Below, piece by piece: positions 23,790 through 32,331 of a stretch of 64,000 nt of DNA. Both the position numbers and the translations under genes were made by a program. Numbering within the stretch: the first letter of the stretch is position 1; each line of letters opens with the position of its first letter. This DNA is from Brachybacterium sp. FME24 (lineage in GTDB: Bacteria > Actinomycetota > Actinomycetes > Actinomycetales > Dermabacteraceae): contig NZ_JABUXV010000003.1 of the NCBI RefSeq assembly GCF_014897705.1, positions 1 to 64,000 of the forward strand, read 5' to 3'. The notes beneath the pieces were generated by a model, which made no database searches, was not told where the DNA came from, and was given only the letters and a program-made list of their open reading frames with translations.

Positions 23790-25610
23790 TCAGGCGCCGA
23801 TCTTCTTCAGCTGGAAGATCCACTCGTTGCCGGCGCCGCGGAACATCGGCGGGGCGTAGTCGTTGTCCTCGGTGGGCCAGTTCGACCAGTTCGAGGCATT
23901 GAACTCGAAGAACTCGTCGGGGCGGTACATCAGCGGGAAAGCGGGGACCTCGACGCGGTACAGATCATCCAGCGCCGTGATCGCCTCCTTCTTGGAGGCG
24001 TCGTCCGGTGCAGCGGCAGCGACCTCCAGCAGATCGTTGACCTCAGCGTTCTCCCAGCGACCGAAGTTGCGGTATGCCGTCTGGCCGAGGTCGACCATCT
24101 CGACATTGCTCATCACGTCGCTGAACCGCTGCCATGGGGTGGAGGGGTTGGTGCCGGCCACATACCAGCAGGCCATGTCGAAGTCGCCGTTCTGGATGGC
24201 GGTGGAGGTCTGGGCCTCCTGCGGGAAGTTCGTCGCGGCATCGACGCCGATGGCCTGGAAGTTCTTGGCCACGATCTCCAGGGCTGCGTTCCAGTCGGTC
24301 CATCCCTGCGGGGTGATCAGCTTCCAAGGGCCGAGTTTCTCGCCGTCCTTGGCGTAGAACCCGTCGTCGCCCTTGGCGTAGCCGGCCTCCTGCAGGAGGG
24401 TCTCGGCCTTGGCGGCGTCGAAGGTCCACCCGTCGGAATCCGCCTTGTCGCGGTCGATCCACTGGTCCTCGGCGCCGTCCGGGATCACCAGAGAGGCGAG
24501 CACCTGGGAGGAGTACCCGGACATGGCCGTCTCGGCGATCGAGGCGTAGTCCACGGCGTGGGCGAGAGCCTTGCGCACCGCGGCATCGTCGAGGCCGGGC
24601 TTGGTGGTGTTCATCAGGAACATCGGCATGGAGCCGGGGACGAAGTAGGGCTCCTCCTGCAGGTAGGTGCCCACAGGCTTGCCCGAATCCCACATCTTGG
24701 AGATCTGGGGGACGAACTGCTGCATGACGTCGAGCTCGCCGTTCTGGAACTTGAGGTTGCCGTCCTCGTTGGACTTGAAGATCGGATGGATGATCTTCGT
24801 CATCGCCGGCAGGGCACCGTAGAAGTCCTCGCCCCAGTAGTCCTCGTTGCGGGCGAGAATGACCTGCGTCTGATCGGCCAGTTCGAGTGTGAAGGGCCCG
24901 GTTCCGATCGCCTCGTCGGTCTCCCAGCTGGCCACCTTGTTACCGGTCTCCTCGGCGGCCTTCTCGAAGACGGCCTTGGGCACGATGAACTGCTGAGCGA
25001 GCTGCGCGAGCACGGCGCCGACGTTCTTGCGCTCCGTGTTGAGCGAGATGTTGATGGTGCTTCCCTCGGCGGTCATCTCGTCGACCTCGGTCCAGAACGA
25101 GGCGATGCCCAGACCCGGGTCGATCTTGCCGAGCTCGAAGGTGTACAGCACGTCATCGACCGTGAATTCCGAGCCGTCGTGCCAGGTGATGCCCTCCTGG
25201 AGGGTCAGCGAGATGGACTCGTTGCCCGTGATCTCGTGGGAAGCCGCCAGACCCGGGAGAAGCTCACCGGAGACGATGTGGAAGCGCAGCAGCGTCTCGT
25301 AGACGTACTGGGCGACGTTCGAGGATGCGGGCCAGGCGGGGGCACCGGCAAAGGTGTTGAAGTTGGTGGGCGGGCCCCACTGGAAACCCGCGATGAACAG
25401 CTGATCGGCGCCGTCGCCGCTGCGACCGGTGCCGGCCTGCCCGTTGTTGCCGACGCCGACCAGGTCGCCGGAGTCGCTCTGCCCGCCTCCTCCGCCGGTG
25501 GCACCGCCACAGGCTGCGAGCGCCGCGGCGCCGCCGAGTGTCCCGGTGGCCGCCATGAAGCGGCGGCGTGAGGTTCTGTCCGAGATGCGACGCGGTTCAA
25601 GTTCGGTCAT
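23790..25610 (-). CDS. ABC importer substrate-binding lipoprotein, family 5 (peptide/oligosaccharide)
   Basis: A 606-residue extracellular binding protein of SBP family 5. The N-terminus has a twin-arginine motif (SRRRFM, residues 14-19) and the lipobox LAAC with Cys34, so it is probably exported folded by Tat and lipid-anchored. A Gly/Ser linker follows, then the family core with LTLQEGITWHDGSEFTVDDV. Family 5 proteins bind peptides, nickel complexes or oligosaccharides; the nearby sugar genes make an oligosaccharide possible but do not prove it. ATG 25610 is chosen because the signal peptide begins there. First gene of the five-gene operon. Confidence 0.9.
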   Translation of the reverse strand: MTELEPRRISDRTSRRRFMAATGTLGGAAALAACGGATGGGGGQSDSGDLVGVGNNGQAGTGRSGDGADQLFIAGFQWGPPTNFNTFAGAPAWPASSNVAQYVYETLLRFHIVSGELLPGLAASHEITGNESISLTLQEGITWHDGSEFTVDDVLYTFELGKIDPGLGIASFWTEVDEMTAEGSTINISLNTERKNVGAVLAQLAQQFIVPKAVFEKAAEETGNKVASWETDEAIGTGPFTLELADQTQVILARNEDYWGEDFYGALPAMTKIIHPIFKSNEDGNLKFQNGELDVMQQFVPQISKMWDSGKPVGTYLQEEPYFVPGSMPMFLMNTTKPGLDDAAVRKALAHAVDYASIAETAMSGYSSQVLASLVIPDGAEDQWIDRDKADSDGWTFDAAKAETLLQEAGYAKGDDGFYAKDGEKLGPWKLITPQGWTDWNAALEIVAKNFQAIGVDAATNFPQEAQTSTAIQNGDFDMACWYVAGTNPSTPWQRFSDVMSNVEMVDLGQTAYRNFGRWENAEVNDLLEVAAAAPDDASKKEAITALDDLYRVEVPAFPLMYRPDEFFEFNASNWSNWPTEDNDYAPPMFRGAGNEWIFQLKKIGA

Positions 25611-25927
25611 GGCAGACCTGCCTCTCTGTGTTCGCCCCTCCGTTGGAGCGCCGGATCGCCTTCGACCCGTTGGACAGATTGAAGCATCGCTGGAGGAGAA
25701 ACAATCCACTGGTAGGCGTTACGTTCGGATAACAATCCGTCGAAACATTTTGTTAACCCGCTCACACTTGCGAGACCTCGGTCCTCGCCCGGACTCTCGA
25801 CGTCGTCACGGCCCGGCAGGCATAGTGGCCTGATGAGACGACGTGCGGTCGCCGATCAGCCGAGCGAGGCGTGTCGACTCCACTGGTCCCGGGCCAGTCC
25901 CAGCGGCGCTGCGCGCGAGGCCGACTT
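25611..25927. other. Divergent intergenic region between Dpp-type operon and MFS gene
   Basis: A 317-base region with no convincing gene. It holds a likely promoter for the ABC operon (listed separately) and a short dyad CGGAT-AACA-ATCCG at 25726-25739 that overlaps the -10 element. I see no clear promoter for the MFS gene. Confidence 0.5.
25729..25756 (-). promoter_or_regulatory. Candidate promoter of the Dpp-type operon
   Basis: Read on the minus strand, TTAACA (25756-25751) and TGTTAT (25734-25729) are separated by 16 bases. Transcription would start near 25722, leaving a leader of about 110 bases before the ATG at 25610. Confidence 0.35.
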
Positions 25928-27151
25928 ATGAGCGAGCCACTCGGTCTCCCGGGATTCCGCAGTTTCTGGCTGGCCAATACCGTGGGCTTCCTCGGGCTCG
26001 CGATCACGACAGTCGCGGTAGACGTGCTGGTCATCGAGGTCCTTGATGCGTCGGAGGTGCAGGTCGGTCTCGTCCGCGGTGCGCAGTTCCTGCCGTACCT
26101 GCTCATCGGTCTCCTGGCAGGCGCCTACGTGGACAGATGGCGACGCAAGCCGACTCTCATCGTCGCGAACCTCGCTCACGCCCTCCTGCTGCTGGCGATA
26201 CCTGCCCTGGTCCTGGCAGACCTTCTCACCATCACGACGACCGGGATCATCCTGTTCGCGGTGGGGTGCTGCGCCGTGGTCACCGTCGCTGCCGAACAGT
26301 CCTACCTGCCTGATCTGGTTCCTCGTCGCTCCCTGGTGCTGGCCAACGCCCGTCTGGGCCAGTCGATGGCAGTGGCCCAGTCCTCCGGCCCAGCCCTGGG
26401 CGGTCTGCTGGTCGCTGTCGTCAGCGCCCCCGCAGCCCTGCTGGTCTCCAGCCTCACCCGTCTGATCACGGCGGGGACGATCGCTCGGATCCACGACCCC
26501 GAGCCGGCGCCGCATCCCGCGCATCCACGGCTGTGGCGGGGGATCCTCGAGGGCCTGGCCTTCATGTACAGCCATCGCACCTTGGCGCCGCTGGCGATCT
26601 CGACCCATCTGTGGTTCCTGGCCAACAGCATCGCGCTCACGGTGCTCGGGCTGTTCGTCCTGCGCGGGCTCGGTCTGTCCGCCCTCGTCTACGGACTGGT
26701 GCTCGCCGCGGCCGGCGTCGGTGGCCTGCTCGGCGCGTTCGGCGCCACCCGCGCTGCCGCACATCTCGGCGAAGGCACGGTGATCATCGCGGCCCGGACG
26801 GTGTGCGCGGTGACCTGGCTCGCCACCGCGCTGACCCCGACCGAGGCTGCGCCGTGGATCACGGCTGCGTACCTGTGTGGCGTGCAGCTCGTCTATGGCT
26901 TCTCGATGGGGATCGAGGACCCCAGTGAGATGGGCTATCAGCAGTCCGTGACCCCCAGGGCGATGCTCGGGCGGGTCAATGCCACCAAGCGTTCGGCGAA
27001 CCGCTCTGCCGCCGTCCTCGGCGCGGTTCTCGGCGGTGTCCTGGCAGCCTCGCTCGGGTTCCGGCCGACGTTCGCAGTGGTCACGGGGATCTTCGCGGCC
27101 GCTGTCGTGGTCGCTGCTGCCTCCCCGTTGCGCGGTGCCCGCAGCGACTGA
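25928..27151 (+). CDS. MFS transporter
   Basis: A 407-residue major facilitator protein with about twelve membrane helices in two halves. The cytoplasmic loop 2-3 motif is GAYVDRWRRKPTLI, matching the family's G-x3-D-R-x-G-R-R consensus. Loop 8-9 and the RVNATKRSANRSAAVLGAVL stretch are typical of the MFS_3/EntS-like branch of exporters. Substrate is unknown and could be a drug or siderophore. Start is ATG 25928; an in-frame GTG at 25871 would add 19 residues without membrane character. No clear ribosome site favours either. Confidence 0.85.
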   Translation: MSEPLGLPGFRSFWLANTVGFLGLAITTVAVDVLVIEVLDASEVQVGLVRGAQFLPYLLIGLLAGAYVDRWRRKPTLIVANLAHALLLLAIPALVLADLLTITTTGIILFAVGCCAVVTVAAEQSYLPDLVPRRSLVLANARLGQSMAVAQSSGPALGGLLVAVVSAPAALLVSSLTRLITAGTIARIHDPEPAPHPAHPRLWRGILEGLAFMYSHRTLAPLAISTHLWFLANSIALTVLGLFVLRGLGLSALVYGLVLAAAGVGGLLGAFGATRAAAHLGEGTVIIAARTVCAVTWLATALTPTEAAPWITAAYLCGVQLVYGFSMGIEDPSEMGYQQSVTPRAMLGRVNATKRSANRSAAVLGAVLGGVLAASLGFRPTFAVVTGIFAAAVVVAAASPLRGARSD

Positions 27152-27168
27152 GCTGGGTTCTGCAGCTC
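27150..27168 (+). terminator. Weak hairpin after the MFS gene
   Basis: GAGCTG / CAGCTC arms with a 7-base loop start at the MFS stop codon. It is short and without a T-run, so termination is uncertain. Confidence 0.25.
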
Positions 27169-27197
27169 GGCTCGGCGACTGGGCTCGGGAGCAGAGC

Positions 27198-27920
27198 TCA
27201 GTGGTTGCCGGGCGGCATCCCGGCCAGCGCACCGGAGCGATCGGCGCGCATCGCCCCGAGGAGCGTCCCGATCACGAGGCCGAGGACGGTGAGCATGAGT
27301 GTGGTCCCTGGGGAGAAGGCAGGCATCTGGGGGACCTGGCTGCGCAGCAGATGCAGCACGACCTGCGCGATCGTGGCGAGCCCCGCAGCGCCGGCGCCCA
27401 CGGCGATGCCGCTCGTGACCATCTCACCCAGGCGTCGCAGCAGCAGGAGCACGACGATCACGGCCAGGACTGTGAGGGCCCCGACGGCCAGTCCGCTGCC
27501 CAGCACGAGGTCCAGTCCGTCCGCTTGCACTGCGGCGCCGCCCGGGGTCGCCAGAGGAACCAATCCGGCCAGCGCCGGGGCTGATTCCATGAGATGCCCG
27601 GCGGTGGCGAGCGGGGCCCCGACCAGGCCGACGACGGTCCCGGGGGCCGCGCCGCCGCGGCGAAGCAGGATCAGCGCGGCGGCCACCGCCGCGCCGGCCG
27701 CCCCGATCAGCAGCAGCGCGGTCCCGACGACTTGCGTGAGCCCCAGCGGGAGCAGCAGCGTGGCGATCGCGGAGACCAGCGCCGCGCCTGCGCTCACCAG
27801 CACGACGTCGCGCCGGCGCTCCTTGTGCGCGACCACGGCGCAGGCCGCGGCGGCGATCCCCATCGGGAGCGCGAGGAACATGGCGACGAGGCTGATAGTT
27901 AGGGCGAGACCGACGGACAT
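27198..27920 (-). CDS. Hypothetical polytopic membrane protein
   Basis: A 240-residue protein made almost wholly of Ala/Leu/Val/Gly helices, with six to seven membrane segments and short loops. A basic cytoplasmic loop (HKERRRD) follows the first segments, and the C-terminus is hydrophilic. I do not recognise a family. Start is ATG 27920 because AGGAG lies seven bases upstream; the longer frame from 27968 has no such site. It is convergent with the MFS gene and downstream of the HAD phosphatase gene, about 100 bases away, so it may be on its own transcript. Confidence 0.6.
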   Translation of the reverse strand: MSVGLALTISLVAMFLALPMGIAAAACAVVAHKERRRDVVLVSAGAALVSAIATLLLPLGLTQVVGTALLLIGAAGAAVAAALILLRRGGAAPGTVVGLVGAPLATAGHLMESAPALAGLVPLATPGGAAVQADGLDLVLGSGLAVGALTVLAVIVVLLLLRRLGEMVTSGIAVGAGAAGLATIAQVVLHLLRSQVPQMPAFSPGTTLMLTVLGLVIGTLLGAMRADRSGALAGMPPGNH

Positions 27921-28024
27921 GGGCAGGCTCCTGAGATCGAACGCATCGAACCCGCTGGCCCGGTGCACCAGCGCATCATGTCAGCGCGTCGTGCCCGGCG
28001 CCCTGGCGTCCGTCGGTCGGCACC

Positions 28025-28873
28025 TCACACCAGGCCGTGACGCGCGAAGGCCTGGGCGAGCCCGCCCTCGGCGACCGTCCCGGTGACCTCATCGGCAGCG
28101 GCCTTCGCCGCCGAGGTGCCGTTGCCCATCGCGATCCCGACCCCGGCGACCTGGAGCATCTCCAGGTCGTTGTTGTTGTCGCCGATCCCGATCGAGGCCT
28201 CGAGCCCGATTTCGAGGTATGCGAGCAGGTCACGTATCGCCGCGCCTTTATTCACCCCAGCCAGGGAGACCTCTCCCCCGCCGGTGCTCAGGTGCGGGAT
28301 AGTCCCGGTGATCACCGTGAAGCCGTCCTCGGCCAGAGCGGCGTGGACCTGATCGAAGGCGTCAGCGGAGCGGCCGAGGAAGATCGCCTTGGCGATCGCG
28401 TCCAAGGGGGCTTTCTCGGCGACGTGCTCGGCGTCAAGCTGCTCCCCGGCCCGCAAGCCGGGACGGTCCTCGATGCCGAGCATCCTGCGCATCTCCTCCC
28501 GCCGTGAGGAGACGGGGTACACGCCGTCGCGAGCCTGCAGCACGTAATCCAGATCGAGCCGAAGGAAGACGTCGATCATACGACGTGCCTGCTCCTCGCT
28601 CATGGTGCGCTGCATCATCCAGTCCTCGCCGAGTCGCACGAAGGCACCTGCTCCCAGGACGGCGCCGTCGAAATCGATCGCTGCCAGGCGCGGGTCCAGC
28701 TCGCTCGGCGAGCGACCGGTTGCCAGCAGCACTCGGTGTCCGGCCGCGCGGGCGCAGCGGATCGCGTCGATCGTGGAGGTGGGGAGTGTGCCGTCGTGGG
28801 CGATGATCGTGCCGTCGACGTCGAGGAAGACGATGCGGCGTCCCTGCTCCAGGATCACCTGGTCCCGGTCCAT
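28025..28873 (-). CDS. HAD superfamily phosphatase, Cof/IIB type
   Basis: A 282-residue haloacid dehalogenase-like hydrolase. Motif 1 is FLDVDGTII (nucleophile Asp18, acid/base Asp20), motif 2 is LLATGRS, and motif 4 is [12 protein letters not shown], with a C2B cap between, as in Cof-type sugar or nucleotide phosphatases. It should dephosphorylate a small phosphorylated metabolite in the cytoplasm. Its start overlaps the end of the metallophosphoesterase gene by 19 bases, so it is the third gene of the LacI-led operon. Confidence 0.88.
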   Translation of the reverse strand: MDRDQVILEQGRRIVFLDVDGTIIAHDGTLPTSTIDAIRCARAAGHRVLLATGRSPSELDPRLAAIDFDGAVLGAGAFVRLGEDWMMQRTMSEEQARRMIDVFLRLDLDYVLQARDGVYPVSSRREEMRRMLGIEDRPGLRAGEQLDAEHVAEKAPLDAIAKAIFLGRSADAFDQVHAALAEDGFTVITGTIPHLSTGGGEVSLAGVNKGAAIRDLLAYLEIGLEASIGIGDNNNDLEMLQVAGVGIAMGNGTSAAKAAADEVTGTVAEGGLAQAFARHGLV

Positions 28874-29772
28874 CCTGGGGTGGCCGGGGCATCGGGGATG
28901 AAAAGCCCCTTCTCAGCGAGCTTGCGGGCGGTGGCGGCTCCGTCGACGTGGCGGCTCACGCTCGCCCCTCCGCCCTTCGGCACCACGGAGTGCATGATCG
29001 TGGAGTCGTAGACATGGACCAGGTTGAAGGCCTGCGCGCTGTCTCGACCGCGGGTGCCACGGTCGGGGGTCTGCAGGTCCTGGGTGTAGCAGGTCGCCGA
29101 CGCGACGGAGACCGGGATACCGGCGAAGGTCGCGGCGGTCGAGTAGTGGAAATGACCGCCGATGATCGCACGTACATCACTGCCGGCCAGAACTTGCGCG
29201 AGTGCGGCCTGGTCTCGCAGCTCGACGGTGATCGCGAGATCCTGGACGCACGGGATCGGCGGGTGGTGCAGCGCGAGGATCGTCCCCTCCGGGGCGGGCT
29301 CGGAGAGCACCTCGCGCAGCCACGCGTACTGGGCGGGACGGATCTCGCCGTAGGCCTCGCGGGGCACGGTGGAGTCGAGCACGATGATCCGCAGCCCGCC
29401 GAGCATGACCACCCGGTCGTAGGGGGCGTCGTCTGCCTCGGCGTCGAGCAGCTCGGTGCGCATCGTGGCGCGATCATCGTGATTGCCCATCACCCAGATG
29501 AGCTCGGCGCCGAGGCGCTCGGTGAGCGGCTCGACCAGCTCGCGCAGCTGGCGATAGGCGGAGGCCTCCCCACGATCGGCGAGGTCCCCGGTGAAGATCA
29601 GGGCCTCGGGTCGCAGATTGGTGGCGACCAGGTCCTCGAGCAGACCCTCAAGGTGCTCGCGGACAGGGGCGACCCCGGACAGCAGCTCCCCCGGGGGCAC
29701 GAAGTGGGTGTCCGAGAGGTGGACCAGGGTGTGGTTCGCCCTCGGGTACTCGGCGGCGCGCAGTGCGCTCAT
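28855..29772 (-). CDS. Metallophosphoesterase, CpdA/Rv0805-like
   Basis: A 305-residue calcineurin-like phosphodiesterase. All five metal motifs are present: LSDTHF (Asp21, His23), [17 protein letters not shown] and GGHFHYS. This class III cyclic-nucleotide phosphodiesterase-like family also includes glycerophosphodiesterases, so the substrate may be cAMP or an organic phosphodiester. There is no signal peptide, so it acts in the cytoplasm. ATG 29772 overlaps the LacI stop by four bases (ATGA). Being co-transcribed with a sugar-type LacI regulator and a HAD phosphatase suggests breakdown of imported phosphodiester compounds. Confidence 0.9.
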   Translation of the reverse strand: MSALRAAEYPRANHTLVHLSDTHFVPPGELLSGVAPVREHLEGLLEDLVATNLRPEALIFTGDLADRGEASAYRQLRELVEPLTERLGAELIWVMGNHDDRATMRTELLDAEADDAPYDRVVMLGGLRIIVLDSTVPREAYGEIRPAQYAWLREVLSEPAPEGTILALHHPPIPCVQDLAITVELRDQAALAQVLAGSDVRAIIGGHFHYSTAATFAGIPVSVASATCYTQDLQTPDRGTRGRDSAQAFNLVHVYDSTIMHSVVPKGGGASVSRHVDGAATARKLAEKGLFIPDAPATPGWTGTR

Positions 29773-30902
29773 GTGGGTTTCCTTCCGGTGGTGCGGGGCG
29801 GCCCGGCGGTGCGCCCCTGGATGAATCGACCGGGCAGTCGCTCGTGCACGACTCTGCCTCCCGCGGGGTCCTCCGGCCCGGGCCCCTCTGGCCCGCGCTC
29901 CGCCGTCTCACCGTTCCCCCTCGCGTCGTGCCCGGTGCCGGCCACGCCGATCATCCGGGCGATGTTCGCGATGGTCCGCTCGGCGACGTTCTCCACGGCG
30001 ATGCGCATGGTGGTCAGGCCCAGCAGGTCGACGCCGGGCAGGATGCCGTCGCAGCCGGTGGTGGCGACATCCTCGGGGGTGCGCAGCCCCGCCGCCTGCA
30101 GGTGGCGGATGAGGTTGAGCTGACGCAGATCCGAGGGCGCCATCACGGCGGTGACCCGGCCAGAGCGGACGAGGTCGACGGACTCCTTCATCGCGTCCCC
30201 GGCGGGACCGTACTCGAGCCGGTGCACGGTGGCGCCGCGCTCCTCGAGCACCTCGGCCATGACGCTGCTGCGCACGAACTCCGGGTAGGAGTCCACAGCG
30301 CGGGCCGTCTGCACGGCGACGGCGTTGTGGCCCAGGTTCAGGAGGTGCTCGGCCAGATGCCGTGCGGCGTCTGCCTCGTCGTAGGAGACGGCGTGGATGC
30401 GGCCGCTGCTCTCGGGGCGGCCGGCGCGGATGATCGGGAGGCGGCTGCGGAAGGGCTCGAGCTGCTCGCTGGTGACGCCGCCGGTGGCGACGATCAGCCC
30501 GGCGACCCGCATACCCATCAGCCGGTGCAGGCTCGCGATCTGCTGTCGGCCCTGGTCGTCGTCCTTGATGGTCATCGACAGCAGGGTGACCCCGGCGGCA
30601 TGGGCCGCCTTCTGCAGCTCGGTGAAGAGCAGTCCGTACGCGGGGTTGGACGCATCGCGCAGCAGCAGGCCGACCGTGGAGGACCCCCCGGAGGCGAGTT
30701 CGCTGGCGGCGACGTTGGTGACGTAGCCGAGCTCCTCGGCGACGGCGTGGACCCGACGACGGGTCTCCTCGGAGACCTTGCCCTGTCCGAGCATCACACG
30801 GGAGGCGGAGGTTCGGGAGACCCCGGCTGCAGCAGCGACGTCCTCCAGCCGGACGCGACCGGAAGAGCGGGGCTCAGGAGAGGCGGGGGCAGAAGTGGTC
30901 AT
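29769..30902 (-). CDS. LacI family repressor of a phosphoesterase operon
   Basis: A 377-residue LacI/GalR regulator. Residues about 17-65 are the helix-turn-helix and hinge ([20 protein letters not shown], then [13 protein letters not shown]). The periplasmic-binding-protein-like sensor follows. The C-terminus has an unusual insertion of about 30 residues rich in Gly, Pro and Glu before the standard tail. Start is ATG 30902. The gene leads its own operon and sits behind a palindrome GGGGAGCGCTCCCC that is close to the CebR site, so it probably autoregulates. The same site type precedes the secreted phosphodiester glycosidase gene at 2919. Confidence 0.9.
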   Translation of the reverse strand: MTTSAPASPEPRSSGRVRLEDVAAAAGVSRTSASRVMLGQGKVSEETRRRVHAVAEELGYVTNVAASELASGGSSTVGLLLRDASNPAYGLLFTELQKAAHAAGVTLLSMTIKDDDQGRQQIASLHRLMGMRVAGLIVATGGVTSEQLEPFRSRLPIIRAGRPESSGRIHAVSYDEADAARHLAEHLLNLGHNAVAVQTARAVDSYPEFVRSSVMAEVLEERGATVHRLEYGPAGDAMKESVDLVRSGRVTAVMAPSDLRQLNLIRHLQAAGLRTPEDVATTGCDGILPGVDLLGLTTMRIAVENVAERTIANIARMIGVAGTGHDARGNGETAERGPEGPGPEDPAGGRVVHERLPGRFIQGRTAGPPRTTGRKPT

Positions 30903-30986
30903 GAACGGACTTCCTGGTCGACGACTGTCGCCCCGGCGGCACCGAGGGCTGCTCGAGTCCCTGGACCTCGCCCGGTGAACTCCGAC

Positions 30987-31016
30987 CGTACAGGGGAGCG
31001 CTCCCCCCTCTGTACG
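30987..31016. promoter_or_regulatory. CebR-like operator nested in a second inverted repeat
   Basis: GGGGAGCGCTCCCC (30993-31006) is a perfect 14-bp palindrome. It lies inside outer arms CGTACAG (30987-30993) and CTGTACG (31010-31016), also perfect. It is about 90 bases before the LacI start at 30902. Confidence 0.6.
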
Positions 31017-31114
31017 TGATCAGCAACACTAGCGACGCCGACCGGCCCGCACAAGTACCCCGGGTGGCGGTGGCGTGGTCATCCGCTCGCGAGCAACATT
31101 CCGCCCCGGGCCGA

Positions 31115-31165
31115 TTGACAGAACGGAGCAAACCGGTTTGACTGCTCTCTGTTCAAACCGGTTTG
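31115..31165 (+). promoter_or_regulatory. Promoter with two identical LacI operators (CAAACCGGTTTG)
   Basis: The 12-bp perfect palindrome CAAACCGGTTTG occurs at 31129-31140 and 31154-31165, 25 bases apart centre to centre. A consensus -35 element TTGACA (31115-31120) lies just before the first copy, and a weak -10 falls at about 31138-31143, so both copies cover the start region. The likely binder is the LacI protein encoded from 31268. Confidence 0.75.
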
Positions 31166-31267
31166 CTGTTGCGTGCCGTTGCCGGCTTGAGCACATCTGA
31201 TGTGGGCGGATTCGACGCGGCCGCACCCGAAGCGATCGCACCCCATTCCATCCTTAGGAGGCAGGCC

Positions 31268-32302
31268 ATGGCCGGTTCACGACCCACCATCGGCGACGTC
31301 GCGCGGGCCGCCGGGGTCTCCAAGGGCACAGTGTCCCTCGCCTACTCCGGCAAGCGCCCGGTGGCGGAGGAGACCCGTCGACGAGTCTTCGCGGCGGCCG
31401 AGTCACTGCGGTGGACCGCGAGCTCGAGCGCCCAGGCACTGGCCACTTCGCGCACCAGCACCATCGGCCTGGTGATCGCACGCCGCCCGGAGATCATCGC
31501 GACCGACACCTTCTTCCCGCGCTTCATCGCCGGCTGCGAAGCCGTCCTGGCCCGGGCCGGTATGGGGCTGATGCTCAACGTCGTCGCCTCCGAGGAGGAC
31601 GAGACCGCCGCCTACGAGCGGTACGCCGCTGGCAGGGTGGACGGGGTGATCCTGCTGGACGTCCAGCAGGGGGACCGGCGCCCTAAGCTGGTCCGCGAGC
31701 TGGGCCTGACCTCGGTCATGCTCAGCGCCGAGGCTCCCCGCGATGACTCCCCCACCGACGTCCCCGTGGTCTACACAGAGGATGCAGCAGCCATCGGCGA
31801 GCTCGTCGACCTGCTCGTCGAGGACGGTCACACCTCCATCGCCCACGTCTCCGGTCCGCTGCGGTACGTGCACGCCGCAGCCCGCCACAATGCCTTCATC
31901 GCCGCCATGACCTCGCACGAGCTGCCCGCAGACCGGCTCGTCGAAGGCGACTTCACCGCCGCCTCCGGCCGCGACGCGACGGCCGGGCTGCTCGATGCCT
32001 CCGACCGTCCCACGGCGATCGTCTACGCGAACGACGTGATGGCGATCGCGGGTCTCTCCTTCGCGCGCAGCACCGGGCTGCGGGTCCCGGAGGACCTCTC
32101 GGTGACGGGCTTCGACGACAGCGAGCTCTCCGCGCATCTCTCCCCCGGTTTGACCAGTGTCTCCACCGGTGCCGACGTGCGCGGTGCCGTCGCGGCCGAC
32201 ACGCTGCTGGCCGCGCTCCGCGGCGAGGCCGATGCTTCGGTGCTCGTCGACGGCACGGTCGTCGTGCGGCGCGGCAGCATCGCTCCGCCACCCCGTCCCT
32301 GA
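31268..32302 (+). CDS. LacI family repressor of the GH130/ABC operon
   Basis: A 344-residue LacI/GalR regulator with an N-terminal helix-turn-helix (PTIGDVARAAGVSKGTVSLA), a hinge helix (SSSAQALATSRT) and a sugar-binding sensor domain with the usual TGFDDSELS near residue 275. Start is ATG 31268 because TTAGGAGG lies about seven bases upstream; the frame to 31163 has no such site. It is the first gene of a five-gene operon with a sugar ABC importer and a GH130 enzyme, and probably binds the two CAAACCGGTTTG sites in its own promoter. Confidence 0.92.
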   Translation: MAGSRPTIGDVARAAGVSKGTVSLAYSGKRPVAEETRRRVFAAAESLRWTASSSAQALATSRTSTIGLVIARRPEIIATDTFFPRFIAGCEAVLARAGMGLMLNVVASEEDETAAYERYAAGRVDGVILLDVQQGDRRPKLVRELGLTSVMLSAEAPRDDSPTDVPVVYTEDAAAIGELVDLLVEDGHTSIAHVSGPLRYVHAAARHNAFIAAMTSHELPADRLVEGDFTAASGRDATAGLLDASDRPTAIVYANDVMAIAGLSFARSTGLRVPEDLSVTGFDDSELSAHLSPGLTSVSTGADVRGAVAADTLLAALRGEADASVLVDGTVVVRRGSIAPPPRP

Positions 32303-32331
32303 CCACCTGCCCACGACCGAGGAGATCGACG

